64,000 bases of DNA from Leptodactylus fallax (lineage: Eukaryota > Chordata > Amphibia > Anura > Leptodactylidae): positions 1,516,001 through 1,580,000 of the forward strand of contig CAMRHE010000323.1 of assembly GCA_947044405.1 (NCBI GenBank), written 5' to 3'. Both the position numbers and the translations under genes were made by a program. Positions 32,861 through 43,565 of this stretch are shown here, in pieces. The notes beneath the pieces are model-generated. The model was not told where the DNA came from, ran no database searches, and saw only the letters and a list, made by a program, of their open reading frames with translations. The number at the start of each line of letters is the position of its first letter. Position 1 is the first letter of the stretch.

Positions 32861-35800
32861 TCAGAGACCCTGTGTGGCACCGTAGGAATCCCAGTGGGAC
32901 AAAATTGCTTCAAATGCCTCTACCGTATGGTTGAGGGAGGCGGTCAAGTACTCCAGACTGCGGATGTCCTTCAGACGGGCTATCAATTCTGAGACTGCTG
33001 GGGGAAGAGCCTTTCTCCAATGGCGTGCTATAAGTGTTTTGGCCGCAGTACACAAGTAAAGGAATAATTTAGATGTATTTTTACCGAGACCTTTTGGCGG
33101 GAGATTAAGCAGATAAACCATGGGATCCAGGGGTATACCCTGGATGAAAAGAATGTAAGTCATCCTCTCAACCTCGAGCCAGAAAGGGCGAACTAAGGGG
33201 CATTCCCAAAAAACATGAAACAGTGTTCCAAGTGTTGCCCGGCATCGCCAGCAACTAGAAGAAATAGTGGGGTTAAGAGTATGTAATAAAGCTGGGGTAT
33301 GATACCAGTGCATAAGTATTTTGTATTGCGTTTCCCTAAACGTTAAACAGGAAGAGGATTTAGCTGCACGGGACCATATGACCTGCCACTGGCTGTGCGG
33401 AATATGGGTGCCCAGGGTTCCAGACCACCGGGTCATATATTTGTGGGCCACCGGGGTCTGCCCCCCCCTGAGAGGTCAAGAGCCTATAAATATTTGAAAT
33501 CAGGCCTCTAGTGGAGGTACCTGCCCGACACAGTCGTTCAAAAACTGTGGGGAGGGAGACCCGGGCGGACCCAAACTGGGAAACAACAAAATGGACTATT
33601 TGCTGATAATGGAACCACTCTGAGGTAGGCAAGTGCTGTATGGAAGTGAGGTAGTCGAAGGACCTGAGCTCCAAGGTCGACGGGTCCACCAAGTCTGCTA
33701 TGTGGAACAAACCCAGCCCACTCCAGGGCCTGACCATAGCGGCGGTGAGTCCGCTTGGCAGGAGTGGATTATATAAAAAGGAAATCATAGATGAGTGCGG
33801 AGCGGCCAATCGAAAGAGCTTAGAACAAGTATTCCAGATAGACCGGGTAAAGCCGATAGGGCCTAGCAGCGGAGTAGAGGGGTGGGGGGGGGAGGAGGAC
33901 CACAGATATGCATTGGGGTGAACAGGAGCTAGCCAAAGCTTCTCTATCTCCACCCATTTCGTGTGTGCTTGGGATGCCGCCCAAAACGGTATACTCCGCA
34001 AATGAGCAGCCCAGTAATAATGCAGCAGGTGTGGAGCCCCCAGTCCCCCGTCCGACTTACCCGCCAGCATCACTGATCGGGGAATGCGATGGCGTTTGCC
34101 ATTCCATATAAATTGGAAGATTGCTTTCTGTAGTGATTTCAGTTCGGACCTAGGGACTGCCACTGGGAGGGTTTCGAAGAAATAAAGAAGCTTGGGGAGG
34201 AGGGTCATCTTAACCGCAGTTATACGGCCTAGGAGAGAAATATGGAGAGGACGCCATTTATCTAGGAGAGAGCGGAGCTCATGAAACAGGTGAGGATAAT
34301 TGACTGAATACAGTGTATGGTATGAAGAGGATAAATGGACACCCAAATAACGTAATGAGTGGTCCCTCCACTGGAAAGCAAAATTAGTCTTAAGCAACTG
34401 CAAAGTCTCGCTTGGGATATTTAGAGGCAAGGCTTCCGTTTTACTAGGGTTAACCTTATAGCCCGATAGGACTCCATATTCCTTTAAAACTCGGAGAAGG
34501 TTCGGGAGGGAGGTATGGGGTTTAGTGAGGGTCAACAGGACATTGTCTGCGAATAAACTAATTTTAAATTCCCTATCCCTCACAAATACCCCGGTGATAT
34601 CTGAGGCAGATCTAATTTGGGCCGCCAGGGGTTCAATACACAATGCAAATATTAAAGGTGACAAGGGGCATCCCTGACGGGTTCCATTACGAATGGATAA
34701 AAGTTGGGAGGAAGCATTAGGTAGCTTGACCACTGCCGAGGGGCGGGAATAGAGAGCCCTTATGGCCGTGAGGAAGGCCCCCGAGAACCCATAACTCTCG
34801 AGGTTGGCTATCATAAATGACCAATCAAGGCGATCGAAGGCCTTCTCAGCGTCCAGACTTAAAAGCAAAGTGGGGGTGGAAGAACGGTTAGCTACATCAA
34901 TCAAGTCCACCGCCCTTCTAGTGTTATCCCCTCCCTGGCGACAGGGGACAAATCCCACCTGGTCCTTGTGGATGAGAGTCGGAAGCCAAAGGCCAAGCCT
35001 ATTTGCCAAAATTTTTGTAAATAGCTTGAGGTCTGTATTCAGGAGGGCAATGGGACGATAGTTAGAACATTCCTGATGGTCCTTATGTGGCTTTGGGACC
35101 AAGGAAATGTGAGAGTGCAGCATAGTATGCGGGATCGGGGCTCCATCCAAAAAAGAGTTGAAGAGTTTACACATATGAGGGAGGAGATCAGAATGGAAAG
35201 TTTTATAATAAGCATAAGTGAACCCATCAGGGCCCGGAGCTTTACCATTAGGGAGACCCTCCAAGACGGCAGTTAACTCCTCGCCCAATATTGGAGCATT
35301 AAGTGAAGAGAGAGCTGAGGGCGGGAGGACCGGGAGCCGACAGGAGGTCAGATAGGATTGCAAGTTTGTCTCTGTAGCGGAGGGGCCTCTCCCAGCAGCC
35401 GAGGGAAGGTTATACAGTGTAGTGTAATAATCTCTAAACAAGGTCGCTATAGTGTCGGGATGGTGTTGTAGGGTGCCCTGGGAATCTCGGACAGCATGAG
35501 GCGTAGAGGAAACCCGGCGGTCTCTCAGGGTTCTGGCTAGGAGTGTATGGGCCTTATTTCCCCTCTCATAATACCTCTGGCGGCTGTAGAGGAGAAGGCG
35601 ATGGGTGGCCTGGGTAGCGAGGTCGCGGAGGTCCGCCCTAGCAGCTACCAATTGACGCAGCAAGGATACTGTGGGTCGCAACGCTAGTCTCTCGGTTAGG
35701 GATCTGATCCTACTAATTAAAGCCTCCTCTCTGACCCTTCGATTTCTCTTGGCCTGTGTTCCCAGTGCAATACAGTGACCCCTCATTACTGCCTTATGGG

Positions 35801-36669
35801 CCTCCCACAGTGTAGATATAGCGGGGACTGACTCAAGATTAACTCGAAAGTATTCTTGGAGGTGGATACGAAGTTTACCCTGGGTCTCTCGTGAATGAAG
35901 GAGGGATTCATTAAGTCGCCAATGGCAACGTTTTGTCGGAGGGCAGGAGGGAGACAATGTCAGCAGTACGGGCGCGTGATCGGACCAGGATATGGGGCCT
36001 ATGTCAGCTGACTTGAATAAGCGAAGGGTTAATGTGTTACCGAAAAAGTAGTCTATTCTAGAGTGGGTTTTATGGGGGTGGGAGTAAAATGTAAAAGAGC
36101 GAGCAGAGGGATTGTCCACCCGCCAAAGGTCATAGAGGGCAGCCGACCGTACAAGGCAGCGAAACTCCTTTGCTAGTCTTGTCTGCGAGGGTACAGGAGG
36201 ATCATTATTGAGGGTGAATCTATCCATATTTTCAGAAAAAGCCATATTAAAGTCTCCTCCCAGTAACAGTGCAGATCCCTCAGACATTTGCAATTTCCCC
36301 AGGACCTGTTTAAGGAAGGGGATCTGAGAAGAGTTAGGGGCATATATGTTACACAAAGTGATAGGTTGACCACGTAAAAGCCCCTCTAGGATAATATATC
36401 GACCCTGGGGATCTAAATGAGAGGCCGAAACAGTGATAGGGCAGGTACGAGAAAGCAGAATAGCTACTCCCCCCCCTCCTACGACTACAATATGCCGAGT
36501 AAGCGGAGGGGAAGTAATGGCGAGCAAAATTAAACGTGCCAGTATGATCATAATGGGTCTCTTGGAGAAAAGCTACCTCTGCCTGTAGGGAGCGAAGCTC
36601 CCGCAGGACCATTCGCCGTTTTGAGTTGGAGCCCAGGCCCTTGACATTTAATGTAATGCACTTAACCAT
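32861..36669 (-). pseudogene. L1 ORF2 (endonuclease-reverse transcriptase) with two frameshifts and an active-site change
   Basis: The start is ATG at 36669 (MVKCITLNVKGLG). The N-terminal endonuclease domain keeps Asn8, Glu37 (QETH), GGDFN, SRIDYFF and the SDH histidine. RT motifs A (SLDAEKAFDRLDW) and B (GTRQGCPLSPLIF) are present, but motif C reads FADN, not FADD (codon at 34542-34544). The C-terminal CWRC...HVFWEC motif is kept. The frame breaks twice, at a G8 run (about 36472-36479) and at the C8 run 33461-33468. In each case seven bases would keep the frame. Total span is about 1,268 codons, normal for this family. The protein would nick target DNA and copy the L1 RNA, but as read this copy is inactive. 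Confidence 0.92.
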
Positions 36670-37333
36670 AGAGAAAACAGAGTGGGTTTGTAGCTAGCGT
36701 AAGGAAAAATGAGGAAGAGGCAAATCTCACCCAACCATCGAGAGTCGGAAGCCTTGAAAAAAATAAAGGTGAAGGGTTCAGGCCACTGTAGCCAAACGAG
36801 TCTCCGAACCTGAAAAAGGGGAGAAAAGAGAAGGGACAGAAGGGGAGGGGAAAGAGACAAAAGACACACAAAAGGACGAGGCATAACAAATAAAAAACAA
36901 AAATATTTAAAAAACACAATTAAACTAAATCTAGTGGTCGGGACTATATCTCCCGGCCGGGGGCAAAAAAAAATGTCCAAGTCAGGGCCACAAATGACCC
37001 TTCCGGGGCCCAACCAGTGGGTCCACAGCTGGACGAAGCCCCCACAGTAGAGGGGGGAGTGGGTGGGAGGCGGGAGAGGATCAGCAATATGCAGATCAAA
37101 ATAGACAGTTGGGGACCTAAGGATAGTAACATCTGTCAGTCACTGGGGGGGAAGGGGGGAGTCTAACCCACCCGACCGCCCAAACTGAAACATAAGTAAA
37201 ATGCAAAAAAGTAGTGGGACCATTAAAAGAAAAATGCGTATAAACATAAACAGCAATAACAACAGAACCCCCTAGTGAGCAAAGTAGACATATTCCTCCC
37301 AGAAACTAGGAGGGCCGAGAAAAAAAGATACAG

Positions 37334-38890
37334 TCACGGAGGGGGGGGTTCCACCCTTGATCTTCTGGAAGAACGTTGCTGGCGTCTAGCCGGGTTCTGG
37401 ACCGTCCAGACCGGGGGAGGCGGTGGTGGCGGAGCAATCAGTTCCCAGTTCTGTAGGTCAGGGAGAGGAATATCCATAGCAGTGCAAAATGGCTCCAGGT
37501 CTGCATAGAACCGCAGGGTAGCAGAGCGTCCATTGTGCCTAGCTGTCAAAGAAAAGGGGAATCCCCAGCGATACGGTATTTGCCGGTCGCACAGAAGCTG
37601 TAGCAGAGGGCGCAGATATCTCCTTTTCTGTAGCGTAATCCAAGAAAGATCCTGATAAAGTTGAATCTTGGCTCCTTCAAATTCAAAGTCTCTAAGACGA
37701 CGGGCCTTGGAAAGGATGGTTTCCTTCAATGCATAATCGTGTACGCAGCAAATAACATCACACGGGGTGGGGCCAGATCCCTTGGGACGCAGGGCCCTGT
37801 GCGCTCTATCCAGTTTAATTTTATGCGTAGGTGGTTCCTGCAAGATGGAGTTGAAAACCTCCCCCAAGGTAGCATGTAAATCCTCCTCCTGGGTAGCCTC
37901 AGGCAGCCCCCTGACTCTGATATTATTGCGCCTGCCCCGGTTGTCCAAGTCCTCTAAATGGCGCTGCATGTCATTAACCACCTGGCATTGGGAGAGGACA
38001 GTGTCCTGGAGGTGAGACACATGAGAACGGGTCTGGTCATGATCATCTTCAAGGGTATCAACCCGGTTTGCAATATGTTGGAGATCTTGCCGCAGGACAG
38101 CGATTTCAGTGCGTATCTCTGAACGACATGCCGTTGTGACTTTAGCAACCAGGGAATCAAAGTCCTCTTTTGACGGTAGATGAGCAAGGTAATCAAGCCA
38201 TGGTGGAGGGTCAGAAGAGGCTGCCAGAGCAGATTGTAGCGGAAGTCGGGGTGGCGGTGCAGACGGCGGGGAGAGCTGGGTACAGATAGCCAGGGGGGAC
38301 AAAGAAGGAGTCGTCCCCAAGTCTGCCTCCTCATCTCCTAGGAGGGGTGGGGGCTGCTGCAAGGGCATGAGGCTAGGAAGTTGTAAGGACTGCCGGGAGG
38401 TGAGAGGATCCCCCACAGGGCTAGGAGGACTCCCACGGTCAGATGGTGACATGTGGGGAGGAGAGGCAGTCGCTGAGGTCCCCTGGGACGCTGGGTCCCC
38501 CTGATATTGCGTGGGGGAGCCCGCTGAGGACTGTACCGGCTGAAGCTGCGGGGGAGGGGGGGCAGTCAGCGCTGCGATGTGAGCAGTCGCAGCGCTTGTC
38601 TTACCCTGCGGTGGAGATCGAGCGCCCGGGCTTTCAGCCTCCAGAAGAGCAGGAGGCCTAACAGGGAGACCTCTCTGCAGCGCGGGAGCCCCTCGCGCTG
38701 CCAGCGGAGCTGCCGCTGTAGTTATTCCGGAGGCGGTCGGCGCCGCTGCGGAGGAAGATGGCCGCCACCTCGTGGAGGCCCGCGCTGCTGAAGCTGTTGC
38801 CGGCTGCAGGAACGCGGACAGGGTAGATTGTGACCTGTCCGCGGGTGCAGGGTCTCCCACAGCCAGTGTCCAGCTTGTTCTTTTAGCCAT
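37334..38890 (-). CDS. L1 ORF1 protein (RNA-binding, 518 aa)
   Basis: It starts at ATG 38890 (protein begins MAKRTSWTL) and ends at TGA 37334-37336. An upstream TTG extension is open, but ATG is preferred. Residues 1-230 are a Pro/Ala/Ser-rich disordered region. About 245-318 is a heptad-like coiled coil (IANRVDTLEDDHDQTRSHV). About 319-400 is an RRM starting DNRGRRNNIRVRGLPE, and about 405-470 is the C-terminal domain (YQDLSWITLQKRR...FSLTARHNGRSATLRFYADL). This order is that of L1 ORF1p (Transposase_22 family), which trimerises, binds L1 RNA and acts as a nucleic-acid chaperone in the RNP. The frame is intact. A C8 run on the coding strand lies four codons before the stop, so the extreme C-terminus depends on its length. 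Confidence 0.92.
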   Translation of the reverse strand: MAKRTSWTLAVGDPAPADRSQSTLSAFLQPATASAARASTRWRPSSSAAAPTASGITTAAAPLAARGAPALQRGLPVRPPALLEAESPGARSPPQGKTSAATAHIAALTAPPPPQLQPVQSSAGSPTQYQGDPASQGTSATASPPHMSPSDRGSPPSPVGDPLTSRQSLQLPSLMPLQQPPPLLGDEEADLGTTPSLSPLAICTQLSPPSAPPPRLPLQSALAASSDPPPWLDYLAHLPSKEDFDSLVAKVTTACRSEIRTEIAVLRQDLQHIANRVDTLEDDHDQTRSHVSHLQDTVLSQCQVVNDMQRHLEDLDNRGRRNNIRVRGLPEATQEEDLHATLGEVFNSILQEPPTHKIKLDRAHRALRPKGSGPTPCDVICCVHDYALKETILSKARRLRDFEFEGAKIQLYQDLSWITLQKRRYLRPLLQLLCDRQIPYRWGFPFSLTARHNGRSATLRFYADLEPFCTAMDIPLPDLQNWELIAPPPPPPPVWTVQNPARRQQRSSRRSRVEPPPP

Positions 38891-38988
38891 GGGGTTCTGT
38901 ATGTCCCAAATGGTCCCACTTAGCTGACGGTAAGGTAGGAGCTCCTCCAAAGTGCGTCCTACTCCATCGGATCCCAAGCCACGCCCCC

Positions 38989-39214
38989 GGGGGCATCATT
39001 TATAATGTGTGGGGGTCGCAGTGAGGAAGCATTATACTGTGTGGGGTCCACTAGGAGGGGTCATTATGCGGTGTGGGGGCAATTGAGGGACATTATACTT
39101 TGTAGGGATCACAAGGGGAACATTATACTGTGTAGGAAATACAAGGATATTAAAATATGTGGGGACCGCTAGGGCAGAAGTATACTGTGTTGAGGCACAG
39201 GGATTACATTATAC
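38989..39214. repeat. Minisatellite (30 bp class), continuing after the L1
   Basis: The TSD is at 38989-39003, then units such as aggaagcattatactgtgtg and gggacattatactttgtagg. tatac at 39210-39214 is the 5 base TSD of the next insertion. Confidence 0.85.
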
Positions 39215-39255
39215 TGTAACGTCTCTGCCTGTTTGGGTCTCTGCGACACCCTCTG

Positions 39256-40279
39256 CATAGCTCCCAACCATCCCGCATCTGGCGGGACAGTCCCGATTTT
39301 ACACTGCTGTCCTGCGGTCCCACATAGCTTACAGTTTGTCCCGCTATGACCCTGAAGTGTTTTGCTATTAAACTTTATTAGGGTAGGGTAAAGGCTAAAT
39401 GGTAGATGCTAAATCCTAGTGGCTAAAGGACCTTTGATGACGTCATTACCATGTGATCCGACTCTTGTGTGGGCGGAACTATTCTGGATACTGCTGGACA
39501 GTGTGATATTACACAGATGAAGCTGCTGGGAACGAGAGTGATCGAAGATAAGGATAGAAGAGACAGCTTGTGTGACCAAGAGGGGGGAACTGGGGGCAGA
39601 TGTAGGTGGCAGTTAAACTGAAGGCAGATGAACGGGCAGTTAAACTGAAGGCAATTGAAGGGGCAATTAAACTGGTGGCCGATAATGGGAGACATTAAAT
39701 TGGTGGTAGGGGGAGGGGCAATTAAACTGGTGGCAGATGAACGGGCAGTTAAACTGAAGGCTGGTGAAGGGGGGCATTAAGCTGGTGACAGATGAAGGGG
39801 GAAATTAAATTGGTGGCAGATAAAAGGGGACATTAAACTGGGGCAGATGAAGGGGGCATTAAGCTGGTGGCAGATGAAGGCGGACATTAAACTGGGGGCA
39901 GATGGAGGGTGACATTAAACTGGGGGCAACTGAAGGAGGACATTAAACCATGGGGGGTAGCTGGAGGGTTACATGTCACCGTCCATCTGCCCCATACTTT
40001 AATGTCACCCTCCAACTACCCCCACTATTTAATGTCACCCTCCAGCTGCCCCAGTTTAAAGTCCCCCTCTAGTTTCCGACCAGTTTAAACTGGGGCACGA
40101 AGAGAGGGACTTAATATTGTGGGGCAATTGGAGGGGAACATTATAATATGGGGGCACATGGAAAAATGGGTGAGAATGGACGGAGAATGTAGAAGTGGGT
40201 GGAGCTAAATTTGCTGTGGCGCACATAGTGCGCTGCATATTTTGTCTCTCTTTCTGTCCTTTGATAGTTGGGAGGTATG
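39256..40279. mobile_element. hAT-like non-autonomous element (1,024 bp) with 8 bp TSD
   Basis: It has terminal repeats catagctcccaaccatc (left) and gatagttgggaggtatg (right, inverse) and an exact 8 base duplication accctctg (39248-39255, 40280-40287). The uninterrupted LTR copy at 43281-43565 shows a similar site without the insertion. An 8 base TSD and CA-starting ends suggest the hAT superfamily. There is no transposase. The interior is another minisatellite. Confidence 0.8.
39600..40095. repeat. Minisatellite inside the hAT-like element (~27-31 bp, with inverted portion)
   Basis: Units like gggcattaaactggtggcag plus atgaagg run to about 39970. From about 39975 to 40090 the same motif occurs in reverse complement (tttaatgtcaccctccagct), so the array is itself a foldback. 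Confidence 0.8.
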
Positions 40280-40893
40280 ACCCTCTGCCCGCACGCTGCG
40301 ACGCAGGAGGTGTGTTCAGTTTGATTCCTTGATTAGGGTTCTTGTTGCTCAGTCTGAACACTGTCCTAGTACCTCTTTTCTTTAATTGAATTTCAGCCAC
40401 ACCCGTCTCTTGCTTCTCTCTGCTCCTCAAACAGTTAATCTTAGCCTTGCCTGTGTGATTGGCAGCCTGTCTACCAATCAAGTCTGGGGCAGGTCCTGGA
40501 CTTCCTATAAACAGATCATCTGCTCACACTTGGTCGCTGGCTATTGATATTCTGTCCTGTGACTTTGTTCTAGCTCCTTTTTCTGCTATTGTATTTCTGA
40601 CCTCTGACCTTTGGCTTCCCTTGTGACTACTCTTTTGGATTACGATTTTGTACTGTTTGTTTCTCTGGTTTGACCTCGGCTTGCTGACTCTGCTTCTGTG
40701 TTGTTTTGTCTTGTCCTGTTCTGTGTGTCACTTATTCAGAGAAGGGATTGTCGCCAAGTTGCCCTGCTACCACCTAGGGTAGCTGAGACAAGTAGGCAGG
40801 GACAGGGGCTGGGTTGATTTTAGGGCTCACGGACTGTGTCTTCCCTTTTCAGCAGCAGCACTAGGGAATTGCACAACTAGCAATTCCGTTACA

Positions 40894-41020
40894 TATACTG
40901 TGTAGAACCAGAATGAGGGATGATACTGCGTGGGGGCACTAAGAGGATGTTATGTCATGTTGTGACCACTAAACGGGCATTATACTGTTTGGGGGCACAT
41001 CCTCTGATAGTTGGAAGGTA
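40894..41020. repeat. Minisatellite remnant after the LTR-like element
   Basis: TSD tatac, then units ending ggcattatactgtttggggg. cctctgatagttggaaggta at 40991-41010 resembles the right end of the hAT-like family. Confidence 0.7.
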
Positions 41021-42408
41021 TCCCCATGGACCAAAGTGATGCAGTTCACACTTTGGGGCTATATATAAAATTAAAATGTGACTAAGGTTGAGCTGCAGTA
41101 CCATACACCACCCACAAGTAAGAGTGGCGCTGTTTCTGTGCTGTTTTGGTATCTGTATTGTTAAGAGAGTTGAGTTGCGATCCGACCATGGATTAGGGTG
41201 CCGATCATTTTGATTTCACTGACCACACGACGATATCTATGTATTTTAGCGTTCTATAATAATACTACTACTATACAATATAACTTAATCCATGTTTTAT
41301 TATATTGTGCTCCTCTCTCTATAATTATACATCACTATACTCCCATAGGAAATCCTATGCTAATCAACAGAGCTCCAGGCCAGGCAGGAAGAATGCCGAG
41401 ACCTTCGGTCCCCCCTGCCGCTGTTGTGCCAGCTCATTTAATTGGTACACCTGTTGTTTGTTTCTTCCAAGCAAGAAAACGTACTGATTTTCTATTTTTG
41501 GAACCATGCTGAGTCTAAGCGAAAAAAAAAATAAAAAATCTGCCGTCCACCTGTATAAGGATTGATTGATTGAAACCTGCTAGCGTTCCAGCTCCACCGA
41601 ATGCATTTTTCATATTCTGCTACAAACCACATTGTTTCGAAAAAGTTCCCCGGCCGCCTTTTGTTCGTATGGAAATACCATTTAGCTGCCAATGTAAAGC
41701 AGATAAAATGTCGATGTAAGGGGATGGCGGAACAATGGAGCTTTGTCTCGTGTTTTTTTGTTTTTTTTTTTTAGACTTGGGATTTGCCGACTGATTGTTC
41801 GGGATGAGGGACAGACGTATTGAACATGGAAATATTTTAATGGATCCTTGGTGTAGCCAAAACCTTATTGAACCTCTTAGGGTTGAAGAAAACACGAGGA
41901 GGACTGGTAATTGTAGTGTCTTTCCTCCTCGCTAATGTCCTGTGTTACGCCGTCATTTCCAGTAATCATCGACCGGTGCTGGGAAGTAAATAGACCGCCG
42001 GCATTAAAGTTTTAAATAAGAGGTTTGGTTTTAATTACAATTATGCATAGAAAGTAGCACGTTGCGATTTGAAGAAACTTTATTGCATACTTCAAGCTTT
42101 TCTCTATTCCCACATTGGCCTTTAGTTTTATTGCTCGAGATGTTGTAATGTGTATTGATAATCCTGCGCGAGGTGAAGAAGACTGTAAACCTTTTTATTA
42201 CCCAGCATACCCTACCGAGCTTTTCACCTCCAGGTTTTGGTAAAATTCAACATGTTATGGTACAGCAGTCATTGTCATGTTGGGAGCAGAACTTACAGGA
42301 AATGTATTAGCTGGAAAATGACTGGTTTAAATAAAATTTTTATGTTTTAAACTTTTTTTAAGAATTTAGATTTTTTTAAATTTTTTTCATTTCCTCTATA
42401 GTATCGTG
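41021..42408. other. Non-coding stretch; 41700-42310 is a candidate conserved block
   Basis: 41700-42310 is non-repetitive and contains ttttaattacaattatgcat and ttgaagaaactttattgcat. No splice-flanked exon is seen. Small ORFs at 41198-41895 have no domain. Confidence 0.35.
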
Positions 42409-42905
42409 GAAAAGTAAGAATACTTTCAGAAATAGAAGGGTTAATAGTTTATATTTGTCAATGACCAAAATGAACGAAGAAAAGAGAAATGTAAATCCCA
42501 TCAATATTTGGTGTGACCTTTGCCCTTTGCCCTCCATCAGTTCTTCTCGGTACTTGCAGACAGTTTTTGGCAGAACTGGGCAGGGAGGTTGTTCCCGCCA
42601 TCTTGGAGAACTAAGCACAGATCTTCTGTGGATGTTGCTTGCTCCAATCCGTCTGTGTCTTCATGTCATCCCAGACAGACTGGATGATGATGAGATCAGG
42701 GCTATATCTGTGGGGGCCGGATCATCACTTCCAGGACTCCTCCTCCAAAGGGCAAAGGTCACACCAAATATTGATGAGATTTACATTTCTCTTTTCTTTA
42801 TTCACTTCATTTTGTTAATTGACAAAAATAAACTATTAACCCTTCTATTTCTGAAAGTGTTCTTACTCTGCAGCATATTTTCCACACCTTTTTTGCCCAA
42901 TACTG
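42409..42905 (-). mobile_element. Tc1/mariner-type MITE with ~90 bp terminal inverted repeats
   Basis: Left repeat 42409-42497 (agtaagaatactttcagaaa then tagaagggttaatag) is the reverse complement of about 42775-42870. The outer right end continues through tccacaccttttttgcccaa to an aatactgt terminus. The interior on the minus strand holds the same transposase tail as 25105-25430. A plus-strand ORF (42455-42967) is an accident of the repeat. The left end has lost about 40 bases. Confidence 0.8.
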
Positions 42906-43280
42906 TATATTTTAAAATAATCCTAAATTTTGCAGTTTTAACTTTGACCACTGGTACAATAGGTTAACACTTCTTGTTCTATAGAGATCACTTCTCAGCA
43001 GTCATCTCACTATCATCACATGCAGTATTACAATGAAAGATAACACCTATATATAGATAACACAGGATTCACCATTCAAAATAATTGATGGTTTCAGCTC
43101 CTTCCTCTTCCTGTACAGTGACCTTTGCACAGGTCACAGAGCATGCCCACAACATTTTCTCATATATAGCTATTTTAATATGGTGAAGCAAAGTTTTTTT
43201 GTTTTTTTTTTCAAAAATAGTTAACCATAAAAAAGCTGTATAAATTTCTAATATTTTTGTAATGGCGACCTCATGTAATG
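42906..43280. other. Non-coding stretch
   Basis: No gene and no recognised repeat apart from short AT-rich tracts. Confidence 0.5.
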
Positions 43281-43565
43281 TGTGAGCTGATGACTTGTTT
43301 ATAGGAAGTCCAGGACCTGCCCCAGACTTGATTGGTAGACAGGCTGTCAATCACACAGGCAGGGCTAAGATTAAGTATCTGAGGAGCGGAGAGAAACAAA
43401 GTGCAGGAGACGGGTGTGGCTGAATTCAATTATATAGTAGTACTAAAACAGTGTTCAGACTGAGCAACGAGAACCTTAAGCAAAGAATCAAACTGAACAC
43501 GCCTTGTGCGCCACAGCGTGCGAGTGGAGGGTGGTGCAGAGACCCGAACAGGCAGAGACGTTACA
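43281..43565 (-). mobile_element. Partial LTR-like element, second copy
   Basis: Read on the minus strand it starts TGTAACGTCTCTGCC at 43565 and follows the copy at 39215, including the CTATAAAC segment near 43299. Homology stops at about 43281. It lacks the hAT-like insertion, so it serves as an empty-site reference. Confidence 0.75.

Larger units (their letters stand above)
32677..38988 (-). mobile_element. Full-length L1/Tx1-type LINE (~6.3 kb) with 15 bp TSD
   Basis: On the minus strand it starts ggggcgtggcttgggatcc after the TSD. It has a ~98 base 5' UTR, ORF1 (38890-37334), a ~660 base inter-ORF region and ORF2 (36669-32861). A short 3' UTR then ends in an AAAT-type repeat tail (plus strand atttatttatttatttttta). 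A perfect 15 base TSD (32662-32676 and 38989-39003) and an intact 5' end mark a complete, relatively recent insertion by target-primed reverse transcription. The target was a unit of the local minisatellite. Confidence 0.95.
39215..40893 (+). mobile_element. Solo-LTR-like element (~647 bp) interrupted by a hAT-like insertion
   Basis: It starts TGTAACGTCTCTGCC and ends TTCCGTTACA, flanked by the 5 base duplication tatac (39210-39214, 40894-40898). TG...CA ends with 5 base duplication are the signature of an LTR retroelement. A TATAAA lies at 40506. No internal gag or pol is seen, so it would be a solo LTR. A second partial copy is at 43281-43565 (minus). The family (Gypsy-like or other) is not assigned. 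Confidence 0.65.

Noticed and set aside
36648..37013. 121 residue minus-strand ORF between L1 ORF1 and ORF2 as a third L1 protein
   Set aside because: It lies in the inter-ORF region and has no recognisable domain. Its strongly hydrophobic, Phe/Leu-rich composition comes from A-rich DNA.
42455..42967. 170 residue plus-strand ORF
   Set aside because: It lies within a mariner-type MITE, antisense to the transposase remnant.
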